From contig CANJWH010000003.1 of assembly GCA_947478465.1 (NCBI GenBank), forward strand, positions 1 through 64,000: a stretch of DNA of 64,000 bases, in the 5' to 3' direction. The translations under genes and the position numbers were made by a program. Below, one piece after another: positions 38,933-49,354 of this stretch; the first letter of the stretch is position 1; each line of letters begins with the position of its first letter. Source of the DNA: Bacteroidota bacterium (GTDB lineage Bacteria > Bacteroidota > Bacteroidia > SXHM01). The notes under the pieces were generated by a model. The model searched no databases. It had not been told where the DNA came from and saw only the letters and a list, made by a program, of their open reading frames with translations.

Positions 38933-39505
38933 ATGAGAATGAAATTTTTGATTGCAACACTAGCAGCAGCAGTATTTACAGTGCAGGGTGCATTGGCCCA
39001 GATTAAAATCGGCTACACTAATATTGAAATGATTTTGGCCTATATGCCAGAAACCCAGCAGATGAATAAGGATCTTCAAATCTATGCCGGAAAATTAGAC
39101 AAAGCCATGCAGGTTGAAGAAAACTACTTCCAGTTGAAAATGGATGAATACACCGCCCTTTCAAAACAAAACAAACTAACTCCTGCCGAAGACGAAAACC
39201 GCCAGAGAGAACTGATGAAGTTAGACAGCACCCTGCGTCAAAAACAAGCCGTTCAGGAGCAGCAGGTAATGGCTATGCAACAGGAATTAATTGCACCAAC
39301 ATTAGATAAATTGCAAAAAGCAATTGACGAAATAAGCAAAGCAGAAGGCTATACCTACGTGCTTAACCAAAGCACATCAACCGGTGTTTCTACTATTCTT
39401 TTCGGTCCTGAAAGCGATAACCTTACCGAAAAAATATTAACTAAATTAGGCGTTCCAATTCCTAAAGAAATGCAGGACGCAAAAGCAACACCACCCGGAC
39501 AATAA
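38933..39505 (+). CDS. OmpH/Skp family periplasmic chaperone-like protein
   Basis: MRMKFLIATLAAAVFTVQGALAQIKIGYTNIEMILAYMPETQQMNKDLQ...LDKLQKAIDEISKAEGYTYVLN. Confidence 0.9.
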   Translation: MRMKFLIATLAAAVFTVQGALAQIKIGYTNIEMILAYMPETQQMNKDLQIYAGKLDKAMQVEENYFQLKMDEYTALSKQNKLTPAEDENRQRELMKLDSTLRQKQAVQEQQVMAMQQELIAPTLDKLQKAIDEISKAEGYTYVLNQSTSTGVSTILFGPESDNLTEKILTKLGVPIPKEMQDAKATPPGQ

Positions 39506-39514
39506 CAACCCGTT

Positions 39515-41479
39515 TTGATTGACAGGCAAACGATAGACAAAATCTTTGAAGCCGCCCGCATTGAAGAGGTGGTAGGAGATTTTGTAAGCCTGAAAAAACG
39601 CGGAGCCAATTTGCTTGGCCTCTGTCCTTTTCACAACGAAAAAACACCTTCGTTCAATGTATCACCTGCCCGCGGCATCTATAAATGCTTTGGCTGCGGC
39701 AAGGGCGGCAACCCCGTAAATTTTATCATGGAACACGAGCACCTCACTTATCCTGAGGCGCTGCGTTTTCTTGCGCGTAAATACAGCATTGAAATAGAGG
39801 AGAAAGAAGAAAGCCCCGAAGAAATTCAGGCGCATAATGAGAAAGAAAGTCTGATGCTTGTCTCAGGTTTTGCCCAGCAATTTTTTACCGAAACGTTACT
39901 GGAAACCGAAGACGGCAAAGCCATAGGTATGCCGTACTTTATTGAGCGCGGTTTTACTGCCGATATTGTTGCAAAATTTCAGATGGGCTACAGCCCCGAA
40001 AAACGTACAGCCCTGGCCGAAGCCGCCACAGCAAAGGGCTACAAAGCCGAATACCTGGAAGCAACGGGCCTTTGCATCAAGCGCGATGATGGTGGTTTAT
40101 TAGACCGTTTTGCAGGCCGTGTAATGTTTCCCATTCACAATGTTTCGGGTCGCGTAATTGCATTTGGCGGCCGCACCCTGCGCACCGACAAAAAAATTGC
40201 CAAGTACATCAACTCACCCGAAAGCCCGATATACCACAAGAGCAATGTGCTGTACGGAATTTATTTTGCAAAAAATAAAATCGTAAGCAACGACAATTGT
40301 TTGTTGGTGGAAGGTTATACCGATGTTGTTTCCATGCATCAGGCGGGTATTGAAAACGTGGTGGCCTCATCGGGAACATCACTTACCGTTGAGCAAATCA
40401 GATTAATCAAGCGCTACACAAAAAATATAACAATCCTCTACGATGGCGATGCCGCGGGTATTAAAGCATCGTTCCGCGGAATTGATTTGGTGCTGGAAGA
40501 AGGCATGAATGTGAAGGTAGTGCTCTTCCCCGAAGGCGATGACCCCGATTCATTTTCCAAAAAAGTGGGTGGCGAAGAACTGCAGGAATTCATCAGAAAA
40601 GAATCAAAAGATTTCATCGGCTTCAAAACAGGTCTGTTATTAAAAGACACCCAAAACGACCCCATAGCCAAAGCCGGTTTAATTCGAGAAATCATGGAAA
40701 CCATCTCCCTGATTCCCGATGCCATTTCGCGCAACATTTATACTACTGAGTGCAGCCGCATTATGAATGTGGATGAGCAATTGCTCATCAGCGAGCTGAA
40801 CAAAACACGCAGAAAAAACTTCACCAAAAACTTAAAGGAAGAAGAAGCACAACAAATTCCTGAAAGCGAAGAACCGTATGACCATCCGCAACCTGTTTCC
40901 GAAAAAATGGAACCTGATTACGAAGAGCAGGAGCGTGATATTATTCGTCAACTCATAACCTTTGGCGACAAAGCTGTGATGCCTGCAAAAACAATAAATG
41001 AAGCCGGTGAAGAAGTGGATATACTCATCACCGTTGCCGAATTTATCTACCACGATTTAACTGCCGATAACATGTATTTCGATAACCTGCTTTACCAGCT
41101 CATTTTCAATGAAGCCGGCAAAGCAATTGAGAAAAACATCATTCCCGATGATAAATTTTATGTGCAAAACCCTGACCAGAGAATAAGCGGATTTGCCGCA
41201 GGAATAATCTCAAGCCCTTATTTACTAAGTCCTAAATGGCTTGATAAACATAAGATACATACCAATCTTGAAGAAGGAGTAATTTCAAAGTCGGTAAAGC
41301 ACTCCATCTATTCTCTTAAGGTAAAACGCCTGATGAAAAAGATCAGCGAAACCGAAGAACAGTTTGCCACAGCCAAAACCGAAGAAGAAACAATGGAGAT
41401 TTTGGAACAGCACAAATTGCTGTTAGACATCAAACGAAAAATTGCTACACAAGAACTGGGTAGGGTAGTGCTGAAGTAG
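39515..41479 (+). CDS. dnaG: DNA primase
   Basis: LCPFHNEKTPSFNVSPARGIYKCFGCGKGGNPVNFIMEHE zinc finger; VEGYTDVVSMHQAG, YDGDAAGIKA; TTG start. Confidence 0.97.
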   Translation: MIDRQTIDKIFEAARIEEVVGDFVSLKKRGANLLGLCPFHNEKTPSFNVSPARGIYKCFGCGKGGNPVNFIMEHEHLTYPEALRFLARKYSIEIEEKEESPEEIQAHNEKESLMLVSGFAQQFFTETLLETEDGKAIGMPYFIERGFTADIVAKFQMGYSPEKRTALAEAATAKGYKAEYLEATGLCIKRDDGGLLDRFAGRVMFPIHNVSGRVIAFGGRTLRTDKKIAKYINSPESPIYHKSNVLYGIYFAKNKIVSNDNCLLVEGYTDVVSMHQAGIENVVASSGTSLTVEQIRLIKRYTKNITILYDGDAAGIKASFRGIDLVLEEGMNVKVVLFPEGDDPDSFSKKVGGEELQEFIRKESKDFIGFKTGLLLKDTQNDPIAKAGLIREIMETISLIPDAISRNIYTTECSRIMNVDEQLLISELNKTRRKNFTKNLKEEEAQQIPESEEPYDHPQPVSEKMEPDYEEQERDIIRQLITFGDKAVMPAKTINEAGEEVDILITVAEFIYHDLTADNMYFDNLLYQLIFNEAGKAIEKNIIPDDKFYVQNPDQRISGFAAGIISSPYLLSPKWLDKHKIHTNLEEGVISKSVKHSIYSLKVKRLMKKISETEEQFATAKTEEETMEILEQHKLLLDIKRKIATQELGRVVLK

Positions 41480-41481
41480 TT

Positions 41482-42255
41482 CTAAAACCCGCCTGTAATT
41501 TCTTTCTTCTCTTCGCCCGTAAGCGCAGCCGAAAGATATTCGCGATTCATACGCGCAATATTTTCCAGTGAAATTCCTTTAGGGCATTCAACTTCGCAGG
41601 CACCTGTATTGGTGCAGTTTCCAAAACCTTCCACATCCATTTGTTCCACCATGTTCAGTACACGCTCCTGTGCTTCAATTTTACCTTGCGGTAACAAAGC
41701 CAGTTGCGAAACCTTAGCTGAAACAAACAACATAGCCGAAGAGTTTTTGCACGTTGCCACGCAGGCACCGCAGCCTATACAGGTTGCAGCATCAAACGCT
41801 TTGTCGGCATCAACCTTACTAACAGGAAGGCAGTTTGCATCCTGTGCTCCGCCTGTATTTACAGATACAAAACCACCAACATTCATAATACGGTCAAACG
41901 CACCGCGGTCAACAACAAGGTCTTTCACCACCGGAAAAGCCTTAGCTCTCCATGGCTCAATATAAATGGTTTCACCATCTTTAAATGAGCGCATGTGTAA
42001 TTGACAAGTGGTTACCAGTCTTTCAGGGCCGTGCGCCTGTCCGTTAATATAAAGACTGCACATTCCGCAAATGCCTTCGCGGCAATCGTGGTCAAATGAT
42101 ACAGGCTCTTCCCCTTTTACAACTAACTGGTCGTTCAATACGTCCAGCATTTCAAGAAACGACATATCTTCTGAAATGTCCGTTACAGGGTAATCAACCA
42201 TTTTGCCAGGTGAGTTTGGACCTTTCTGGCGCCAGATTTTGAGTAGTAGATTCAT
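41482..42255 (-). CDS. sdhB: Succinate dehydrogenase/fumarate reductase iron-sulfur subunit
   Basis: [55 protein letters not shown]. Confidence 0.97.
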   Translation of the reverse strand: MNLLLKIWRQKGPNSPGKMVDYPVTDISEDMSFLEMLDVLNDQLVVKGEEPVSFDHDCREGICGMCSLYINGQAHGPERLVTTCQLHMRSFKDGETIYIEPWRAKAFPVVKDLVVDRGAFDRIMNVGGFVSVNTGGAQDANCLPVSKVDADKAFDAATCIGCGACVATCKNSSAMLFVSAKVSQLALLPQGKIEAQERVLNMVEQMDVEGFGNCTNTGACEVECPKGISLENIARMNREYLSAALTGEEKKEITGGF

Positions 42256-42263
42256 AGTTTAAT

Positions 42264-42410
42264 ATAAGCCACAAGCCACTTAGCCACAAGCCAAATAGTT
42301 ATGGAGTTGTTTCTATTTCTTTTGGTTTTTCAATTGTATTAATAAGCGACTTCAACATTTTGCTGATTTCTTCATTTGGCTAACTCCTAATTGGCTATTT
42401 GCCTACTTAT
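42264..42410. mobile_element. Candidate small non-autonomous element bounded by imperfect inverted repeats
   Basis: Left ATAAGCCACAAGCCACTTAGCCACAAGCCAAAT (42264-42296); reverse complement of right end ATAAGTAGGCAAATAGCCAATTAGGAGTTAGCCAAAT (42374-42410); shared ATAAG...AGCCAAAT ends. Confidence 0.45.
42299..42379 (-). pseudogene. C-terminal remnant resembling four-helix-bundle/S23 (23S rRNA intervening sequence) protein
   Basis: Open stretch PNEEISKMLKSLINTIEKPKEIETTP* directly after an in-frame TAG. Confidence 0.4.
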
Positions 42411-44322
42411 AACTTCTTTGAGCAATTTTAATATTCTCGAATTTCAATTCTTCTTTGTGTAATACAGGTTCTGCATTCTCTCCTTTGTATTCCCAGGCAG
42501 CAACATAAGCGTAGTTTTCATCATCACGCATTGCCTCACCTTCTTCTGTCTGGTATTCTTCACGGAAGTGTCCTCCACAGCTTTCGTTGCGGTTAAGAGC
42601 GTCTTTGCACATCAGTTCGCCTAACTCTATAAAGTCTGCAACACGACCTGCTTTCTCCAGCTCCTGATTAAATTCATTCAGACTTCCGGGAACTCTTACA
42701 TCTTTCCAGAACTCTTTTTTCAGTTCCTGAATTTCTGCAATGGCTTCTTTCAAGCCTTTTTCGTTGCGTGCCATTCCACATTTGTCCCACATAATCTTAC
42801 CAAGCTTTTTGTGGAAGTGGTCAACAGGTTTTGTGCCTTTATTATTGATAAAATGATTCAAACGTTCTTTCACCTGCTTCTCTGCCTCATCAAATTCAGG
42901 TGTATTAGTTGGAATCTTTCCGGTGCGGATATCATCAGCTAAATAATCACCAATGGTATAAGGAATAACGAAGTAACCATCAGCTAAGCCTTGCATCAGT
43001 GCAGAAGCTCCAAGGCGGTTTGCACCGTGGTCAGAGAAATTAGCTTCGCCCAACGCAAACAATCCGGGAACAGTGGTCATTAAGTCATAATCAACCCAGA
43101 TCCCGCCCATGGTATAGTGTACCGCAGGATAAATACGCATCGGAGTTGCATAAGGATCTTCATCCGTAATTTTTGCATACATCTGAAACAGGTTGCCATA
43201 CTTGGCTGCAACTGCATCTTTTCCTAAACGTTTTATTGCATCCGAAAAGTCAAGGTAAACAGCAAGCTTTGATTTTCCTACTCCGTAACCTGCATCGCAG
43301 CGCTCTTTTGCAGCACGTGAAGCCACATCGCGCGGAACAAGATTTCCGAATGCAGGGTAGCGTCTTTCCAGATAATAATCTCTTTCCTCTTCAGGAATAT
43401 CAGTTGGTTTACGATTATCATCTTTCTTTTTCGGCACCCAAATTCTTCCATCGTTACGCAATGACTCTGACATCAGGGTCAGTTTACTCTGGTGGTCGCC
43501 CGAAACAGGAATACAGGTCGGGTGAATTTGTGTATAGCAAGGGTTTCCGAAGAAAGCACCTTTCTTATGTATCTTCCAGGCAGCTGTTACATTACTTCCC
43601 ATTGCATTGGTAGAAAGGAAGAAAACGTTTCCGTAACCGCCCGTTGCAATAATAACTGCGTGTGCTGAGTGTCTTTCAATTTCACCGGTAATTAAGTTGC
43701 GAGCAATAATCCCGCGTGCCTTTCCATTTACAACTACCACATCCAGCATCTCGTGGCGGTTATACATTTTAATAGTTCCTTTTCCAATCTGGCGGCTCAT
43801 TGCTGAATAAGCTCCAAGCAACAATTGTTGTCCCGTTTGTCCGCGGGCATAAAATGTACGTTGTACCTGCACGCCACCAAACGACCGGTTGTCAAGCAAA
43901 CCTCCGTAATCGCGTGCAAATGGAACACCTTGTGCAACACACTGGTCAATAATATTAGCAGAAACTTCGGCAAGACGATAAACATTTGCTTCGCGTGCAC
44001 GGTAGTCACCACCTTTAATAGTATCATAAAACAAGCGGAAGGTGCTGTCACCATCATTCTGATAATTTTTTGCAGCATTGATACCGCCTTGTGCGGCAAT
44101 ACTGTGCGCTCTGCGAGGACTATCCTGAAAACAAAATGCTTTTACACTGTATCCCATCTCGGCAAGCGAAGCGGCAGCTGCTCCCCCGGCAAGACCTGTT
44201 CCTACTACAATAATATCTATGTGTCTTTTGTTGGCAGGGTTTACCAGACGAATATGGTCTTTATGGTCAGACCACTTTTTTTCTAAAGGGCCTGCAGGAA
44301 TTTTTGAATTAAGAGTTGACAT
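42403..44322 (-). CDS. sdhA: Succinate dehydrogenase/fumarate reductase flavoprotein subunit
   Basis: [57 protein letters not shown]. Confidence 0.97.
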   Translation of the reverse strand: MSTLNSKIPAGPLEKKWSDHKDHIRLVNPANKRHIDIIVVGTGLAGGAAAASLAEMGYSVKAFCFQDSPRRAHSIAAQGGINAAKNYQNDGDSTFRLFYDTIKGGDYRAREANVYRLAEVSANIIDQCVAQGVPFARDYGGLLDNRSFGGVQVQRTFYARGQTGQQLLLGAYSAMSRQIGKGTIKMYNRHEMLDVVVVNGKARGIIARNLITGEIERHSAHAVIIATGGYGNVFFLSTNAMGSNVTAAWKIHKKGAFFGNPCYTQIHPTCIPVSGDHQSKLTLMSESLRNDGRIWVPKKKDDNRKPTDIPEEERDYYLERRYPAFGNLVPRDVASRAAKERCDAGYGVGKSKLAVYLDFSDAIKRLGKDAVAAKYGNLFQMYAKITDEDPYATPMRIYPAVHYTMGGIWVDYDLMTTVPGLFALGEANFSDHGANRLGASALMQGLADGYFVIPYTIGDYLADDIRTGKIPTNTPEFDEAEKQVKERLNHFINNKGTKPVDHFHKKLGKIMWDKCGMARNEKGLKEAIAEIQELKKEFWKDVRVPGSLNEFNQELEKAGRVADFIELGELMCKDALNRNESCGGHFREEYQTEEGEAMRDDENYAYVAAWEYKGENAEPVLHKEELKFENIKIAQRSYK

Positions 44323-44340
44323 ATCTTGAATGTTGAAAGA

Positions 44341-45009
44341 TTAATGAACCAAGTGGAAATACATGCTGATAGGCATCAGAGCAAAAACAGCCGGAACTAT
44401 AATAGAAAAAGCAATTCCGGCTACCTCAACAGCTTTATTGTACTTAGAATGATTTAGTCCCAGACTTTGGAAGGCACTTTTAAAGCCATGCAATAAATGC
44501 CAGAAAAGTGAGAAACATCCTGCGCAATAAAGCAAAACAATAGGGAGGCTTTCAAATCGTTCCTGCATCATTTGAAAAAGATCTTTTTCTTCACCTGTTG
44601 TAACATATTCAACGCGGTTGGGTGCCCAGAAATCGTACAGGTGAATAACAAGAAAAAGCAGAATAAGTGTTCCCAGAACTGCCATGCTGCGTGAGTACCA
44701 TGTTGAATTTTTGCCCGGATTGTTATAAGCGTATTGCACCGGACGGGCATCTCGGTTTTGTTTCCAGAGCAACAAACCATCAACTATATGAAGGATTAAA
44801 CCCGCGAACAAACCTGCTTCAATAAAATGAACAATAGTATTTGTTCCCATAAAGTGGGCATAAAAAGTAAATGTTTCTCCACCATCATTAAACCAGATGC
44901 ATGCATTAATAGAGGCATGTACCACTAAAAAGCTGATGAGAAATAAACCGGTTAAACCCATGATGATTTTTTTGCCGATTGAAGATTTTATTAAACCAGA
45001 GGAAGTCAT
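44341..45009 (-). CDS. sdhC: Succinate dehydrogenase cytochrome b subunit (b558 type)
   Basis: SSIGKKIIMGLTGLFLISFLVVHASIN...EAGLFAGLILHIVDG...LLHGFKSAFQSLGLNH. Confidence 0.94.
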   Translation of the reverse strand: MTSSGLIKSSIGKKIIMGLTGLFLISFLVVHASINACIWFNDGGETFTFYAHFMGTNTIVHFIEAGLFAGLILHIVDGLLLWKQNRDARPVQYAYNNPGKNSTWYSRSMAVLGTLILLFLVIHLYDFWAPNRVEYVTTGEEKDLFQMMQERFESLPIVLLYCAGCFSLFWHLLHGFKSAFQSLGLNHSKYNKAVEVAGIAFSIIVPAVFALMPISMYFHLVH

Positions 45010-45092
45010 AAGTGAAAGTTAAGAAAATATAAATATTTCGGTGCAAATGTATGTTCTGCAATCGTATGTTTCAAGGAAATTATAGGATTATT

Positions 45093-45422
45093 TCACCACT
45101 TTTTAAACATAAAAAAAACAGCTGCTATTATTAACACAAAAGACACTAAATAGTTCCATTTCAGCGGCTCTTTCAGGTAAAATACCGAGAAAATGGCAAA
45201 AACAGCCAAGGTAATTACTTCCTGAATGGTCTTGAGCTGTGCTCCACTGAACTGCTGGTAGCCAATACGATTGGCAGGAACCATAAAGCAATACTCGGCA
45301 AATGCGATAAGCCAGCTGAAGAGCACAACTTTCCAGAGTGCCACTTCCTTAAATTTAAGGTGTCCGTACCAGGCGAAAGTCATAAAAATATTGAAAGCGC
45401 ATAGCAGAAGAATTGTTTTCAT
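45093..45422 (-). CDS. DUF486/DMT family small membrane protein
   Basis: 109 aa; TFAWYGHLKF...SWLIAFAEYCFMVPANRIGYQQFSGAQLKTIQEVITLAVFAIFSVFYLKEPLKWNY. Confidence 0.9.
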   Translation of the reverse strand: MKTILLLCAFNIFMTFAWYGHLKFKEVALWKVVLFSWLIAFAEYCFMVPANRIGYQQFSGAQLKTIQEVITLAVFAIFSVFYLKEPLKWNYLVSFVLIIAAVFFMFKKW

Positions 45423-45461
45423 AACTGAGAAGTTTTGTAAATAATGGATTGCAATAATCCG

Positions 45462-45470
45462 TAATTTTGG
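45462..45470 (+). promoter_or_regulatory. -7 motif TAATTTTGG
   Basis: Matches TAnnTTTG, 9 nt upstream of ATG 45480. Confidence 0.4.
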
Positions 45471-45479
45471 TAAACTTTT

Positions 45480-46316
45480 ATGAAAACTCAGGCTTCGTTT
45501 TCTTATATTATTGAAAAGGGCATTGCCATTTTCACCATCAGCACCATCCGTTATATTGTGTTTGCGGGTTTGGCGTATCTGTTATTTTATGTCATTTTTA
45601 AAAACAAATGGCTCCATAAGAGAATACAACAAAAGTTTCCGGGAAAGGAAAATATCTTTTACGAGATAAAATACTCAATGCCTAACATGGTTATTTTTGG
45701 AATCAACGGGATGTTTGTTGTTTGGGCTTCGCGGCAGGGATGGACGCATTTTTACACAAAAATAGCTGACTACGGAACAGCCTATTTTATTTTCAGCATT
45801 GTATTAATGATTTTTGTTCATGATACTTACTTTTACTGGACACATCGTTTTATGCACATGAAAAAAGTGTTTCCATTAGTGCATAAAGTTCATCATCATT
45901 CATTGAACCCTACTCCCTGGGCTGCTTTTTCTTTTCACCCTATAGAGGGCTTTATTGAGGCAGCAATTCTGCCATTAATTGTTTTTATTTTTCCGGTTCA
46001 CCCGATAGCAATTTTAATCTTTTTGCTTTTTATGACTGCACTAAATGTGATGGGACATCTTGGTTTTGAAATGTACCCTAAAGGATTTACAAAACATCCG
46101 CTGTTGGGTATTAACAATACATCAACACATCATAATATGCACCACAGTCTAACTAATTGTAACTATGGTTTGTATTTTAATTTCTGGGATAAATGGATGG
46201 GAACCAACCACAAAAAATACCACGAAACGTTTGAAAAACTTGCTTCAACTGAGAGCTCAGCAATAAGCAAAGAAGCAGAAAATCCTGAAACGGCCTTTGC
46301 AGAAAAGGTCTATTGA
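45480..46316 (+). CDS. Sterol desaturase/fatty acid hydroxylase family protein
   Basis: His-cluster motifs HDTYFYWTHRFMH, HKVHHHS, THHNMHH. Confidence 0.92.
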   Translation: MKTQASFSYIIEKGIAIFTISTIRYIVFAGLAYLLFYVIFKNKWLHKRIQQKFPGKENIFYEIKYSMPNMVIFGINGMFVVWASRQGWTHFYTKIADYGTAYFIFSIVLMIFVHDTYFYWTHRFMHMKKVFPLVHKVHHHSLNPTPWAAFSFHPIEGFIEAAILPLIVFIFPVHPIAILIFLLFMTALNVMGHLGFEMYPKGFTKHPLLGINNTSTHHNMHHSLTNCNYGLYFNFWDKWMGTNHKKYHETFEKLASTESSAISKEAENPETAFAEKVY

Positions 46317-46780
46317 AATTCTATATCAAACTCACCATTTTTCAAAATCTTCTTTACAAATGAATTTGAAAGAACAATGGTGTCAAAAGTGCCTTTTACT
46401 CTTGTGTCGTTAATTTCAGTAACAGTTATAGTTCCGCTGCTACCGTAAAGATTTTTATAAATGTCCCATGTGCCGGGTCCGTCAGTATATTGTACGTAAC
46501 TCGCTGTGCTGTCCATTACCTGATAAACACCCGGATCCGTTAACCCGTTTATATTTATTATCAGTGTAGATACACTATCTCTTCCAATAATATTTACGGG
46601 TGCACCTGCATGAAGCGCAATAGTTTCTTTTGATGCGCTCCAGACGAGGGGATTGATAGTGTCATTTCCCGAATAAATATCACATTTATAGATACCTAAA
46701 CCCGGATTACTTTTCTTGCAGGATGAGATTAATAGAACTACTGCAGAAAGAATAAATAATGAAGAATAAATTTTTTTCAC
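46310..46780 (-). CDS. Hypothetical lipoprotein
   Basis: MKKIYSSLFILSAVVLLISSCKKSN lipobox. Confidence 0.65.
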   Translation of the reverse strand: MKKIYSSLFILSAVVLLISSCKKSNPGLGIYKCDIYSGNDTINPLVWSASKETIALHAGAPVNIIGRDSVSTLIININGLTDPGVYQVMDSTASYVQYTDGPGTWDIYKNLYGSSGTITVTEINDTRVKGTFDTIVLSNSFVKKILKNGEFDIEFQ

Positions 46781-46850
46781 GTCCGTAATAAATTAATGGG
46801 TTAAGGATGCCCGAAAATACGGATTTATTTTATTCATTTTAATCTAAAAT

Positions 46851-47285
46851 TTATTCCAGAAATTTTTCCATGTGTTTTACCAAGTCAAGAGAAGAGACAA
46901 TTCCCGTCACTTTCCCACTTTCCACAATAGGAATAGCATGGAACATATTTAATTTAAATAAAGCTATAGCATCTGACAACTTTGAATCAGGACTTAATGA
47001 AACAGGGTTGGGTGTCATTAGCTTTTCAACGGTTAAGTAATCCAGAATTACTTTATTGATTCCTTCGTTGTCAAAGGTTTCTCCTTTCTCAACAATTTCA
47101 GCGCCCAACGTAACGCGCAGAAAATCGGTAAGGCTGATGATGCCTGCAAGTTTTCCGTCTTTCACTACCGGAATATGATGCAGATGATGATGCTCAAAAA
47201 GTTTTTTCACATCTTCGGTTTTGTTAGTGATGTCAACTGTAATGGTTGCAGCCGACATAATTTCGCGGAGGGTTATGTTTTTCAT
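46851..47285 (-). CDS. CBS domain-containing protein
   Basis: Two CBS motifs: HHLHHIPVVKDGKLAGIISLTDFLR and FHAIPIVESGKVTGIVSSLDLVKHM. Confidence 0.92.
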   Translation of the reverse strand: MKNITLREIMSAATITVDITNKTEDVKKLFEHHHLHHIPVVKDGKLAGIISLTDFLRVTLGAEIVEKGETFDNEGINKVILDYLTVEKLMTPNPVSLSPDSKLSDAIALFKLNMFHAIPIVESGKVTGIVSSLDLVKHMEKFLE

Positions 47286-47369
47286 GGGTTATTAATTTTA
47301 TTGCAATATTTGCTCTATTCATTTACAAAATAAATGACAGTAGTCAATTAATAAACTGACATATATCAC

Positions 47370-48158
47370 ATGCAAAAACTTGTACTCTCTACTTTCTTCT
47401 TGTTTATTGCTTTTAACACACAGGCACAGGTTGTTTACACTGACGTAAACCCTGATTCTCTGGTAAGTTCAAACTATGAACTTGACCTTAATAATGACGG
47501 AACGCCTGAATTCCTGATTGAAAAAACTACCGATGGCGGAATTGATATTGTACAGGCAACAGGTCTTTCTAATCAGGACTCACTTATAGGTTATTATGCA
47601 GGCTTTCCTGCAATTACAGGATACCCTTCAGCACTGTCTTCGAATGAAGTTATTGATGGCACTTCAACATTTGTAGATGAAGGAGTAATGGGTGGAGACC
47701 ATGAGTTAATAATGGAAGATGCCGATTGGCCCGATGGCTTTAACCGTTATCTCGGCTTAAAATTTAACATTAGCGGTGAGGTGCATTATGGCTGGGCAAA
47801 AATTAAAATCTCAACCGATTATGTGGCATTCACTATTACTGAGTATGCTTACAATGCAACAGCAGGTGCTGCAATTAATTCAGGAGTAGTATCAGTAGAA
47901 GAAAATACTTCTGTTACAGAAATGACGTTTTTCCCTAACCTGGTAAGTGAAAATGCAACACTCAGCTTTTTTCTGCGCGATGAATCTGCAATTGATTTAT
48001 CCGTTTATGATTTAAGCGGAAAGTTGATTTTAGCAGAAAGCAGAAAAATTGAAAAGCCCGGCAAGCAGGCTTTTCAATTGAATGTTTCGCAATGGAATTC
48101 CGGAATTTATTTCTGTCGTGTTAATTCCTCCACGTTAAAATTAAGTGTGGTGCACTAA
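47370..48158 (+). CDS. Secreted protein with T9SS type A sorting domain
   Basis: Signal peptide; C-term VSVEENTSVTEMTFFPNLVSENATLSFFLRDESAIDLSVYDLSGKLI...GIYFCRVNSSTLKLSVVH. Confidence 0.88.
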   Translation: MQKLVLSTFFLFIAFNTQAQVVYTDVNPDSLVSSNYELDLNNDGTPEFLIEKTTDGGIDIVQATGLSNQDSLIGYYAGFPAITGYPSALSSNEVIDGTSTFVDEGVMGGDHELIMEDADWPDGFNRYLGLKFNISGEVHYGWAKIKISTDYVAFTITEYAYNATAGAAINSGVVSVEENTSVTEMTFFPNLVSENATLSFFLRDESAIDLSVYDLSGKLILAESRKIEKPGKQAFQLNVSQWNSGIYFCRVNSSTLKLSVVH

Positions 48159-49246
48159 CGCACAACACTTAATTTTCCTGATGCTTTATGCAGGTTATTT
48201 CTGTCAATAAACTGCCACGAGTATAAACCCTGTGGTAAATTCTGCACCGAGAAATTATAGGTTGAGTTTGATGTTGCATACACTTTTTCCTGCATCAGCA
48301 TTTTTCCTGTTAGATCATAAACGGTGAAAAAATATTCACCCGCTTCAAATTCATTTCCAATTCTAATTGAAACAGTTTCTGAAGCCGGTACAGGGAAAAT
48401 TTCTGTGCTGATGGTATTTTCTTCAACACCAACAGTTCCCGGAGGAGGTAATAAAGTCCATTTGAATGTTTTGGGCTGGTCAAGACTATCATAGTTCAAT
48501 TCTGCAACAGCAAGTTTCATTTGTTTTCCCAACCACTGATAGCTGAAAGAAGTATCATCCTTTGTGCTGAAAACCGACCATGCAGGAGGAAAGCCGATGG
48601 TAGGCAATATCCAGATGGTGTCTTTTCCGTGATCGCTGCGTTTTACGCGCAACACATCACTATAAGTGCCGTTAGGCGTTGTAATTGAACCCCAGCCATC
48701 GGTAACATCGGTAACAGTTGCCACACGTTTGTAACGAACCTGACTAACCAAGGGAGAAATAACGCTTCCGTTTATGGTAATATCTACAGCATAATTATCA
48801 GTGAATGAGCTGTTATAAGTGCGTGGAAAATTGTGAAGTTTTAAATCAGGATTTAAAGGAGCTACAATTGTATTCCCCAACATCAATAAATCTCCCGCAC
48901 CGCCCTGTGTAGTCATGGTTGAGCTATTGTTGTTTGTGTAAACATAGCTTACATTATCATTGGTCATTGCAACATTAGAATTTGAAAATTGTGCAGCATA
49001 AGGTGTGCTGGCAACGGTAACTACCGAAGTATTTTCGTTCAGGATATAAGCAGTGTTTGAACTAATCGTAGTCATTGTCCAGGTTTGGTTAGCACCTGCC
49101 GGACCGGGACCGGTAATAGGAGTAAGTGTATCAGCTTTGCGGTTGATAACATCACCAATAACTGCTATATCACTTAAATCAATGCTTATTTGCGCAAAGG
49201 CAGAGAACGAGAAAATTGAAAGAGAAAAGAGTAATAGTTTTTTCAT
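48155..49246 (-). CDS. Secreted protein with T9SS type A sorting domain
   Basis: Signal peptide; C-term VEENTISTEIFPVPASETVSIRI...TVYDLTGKMLMQE...LPQGLYSWQFIDRNNLHKASGKLSVVR. Confidence 0.9.
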   Translation of the reverse strand: MKKLLLFSLSIFSFSAFAQISIDLSDIAVIGDVINRKADTLTPITGPGPAGANQTWTMTTISSNTAYILNENTSVVTVASTPYAAQFSNSNVAMTNDNVSYVYTNNNSSTMTTQGGAGDLLMLGNTIVAPLNPDLKLHNFPRTYNSSFTDNYAVDITINGSVISPLVSQVRYKRVATVTDVTDGWGSITTPNGTYSDVLRVKRSDHGKDTIWILPTIGFPPAWSVFSTKDDTSFSYQWLGKQMKLAVAELNYDSLDQPKTFKWTLLPPPGTVGVEENTISTEIFPVPASETVSIRIGNEFEAGEYFFTVYDLTGKMLMQEKVYATSNSTYNFSVQNLPQGLYSWQFIDRNNLHKASGKLSVVR

Positions 49247-49354
49247 TTGTAGTATTTTAATTTTTGCGAAAGGTAGAAAAAAGTAAAGAGTTTATAACCT
49301 ATTTGCTCAAGAAAAACGTTTGATGAGTTAATCATTAAATTTACCGCCTTTCAA

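Noticed and set aside
43173-43613. Antisense ORFs inside sdhA (43173-43613, 43797-44099, 43825-44286)
   Set aside because: 43173-43613 and 43825-44286 are antisense, and 43797-44099 is same-strand out-of-frame, within a strongly conserved gene; no independent support.
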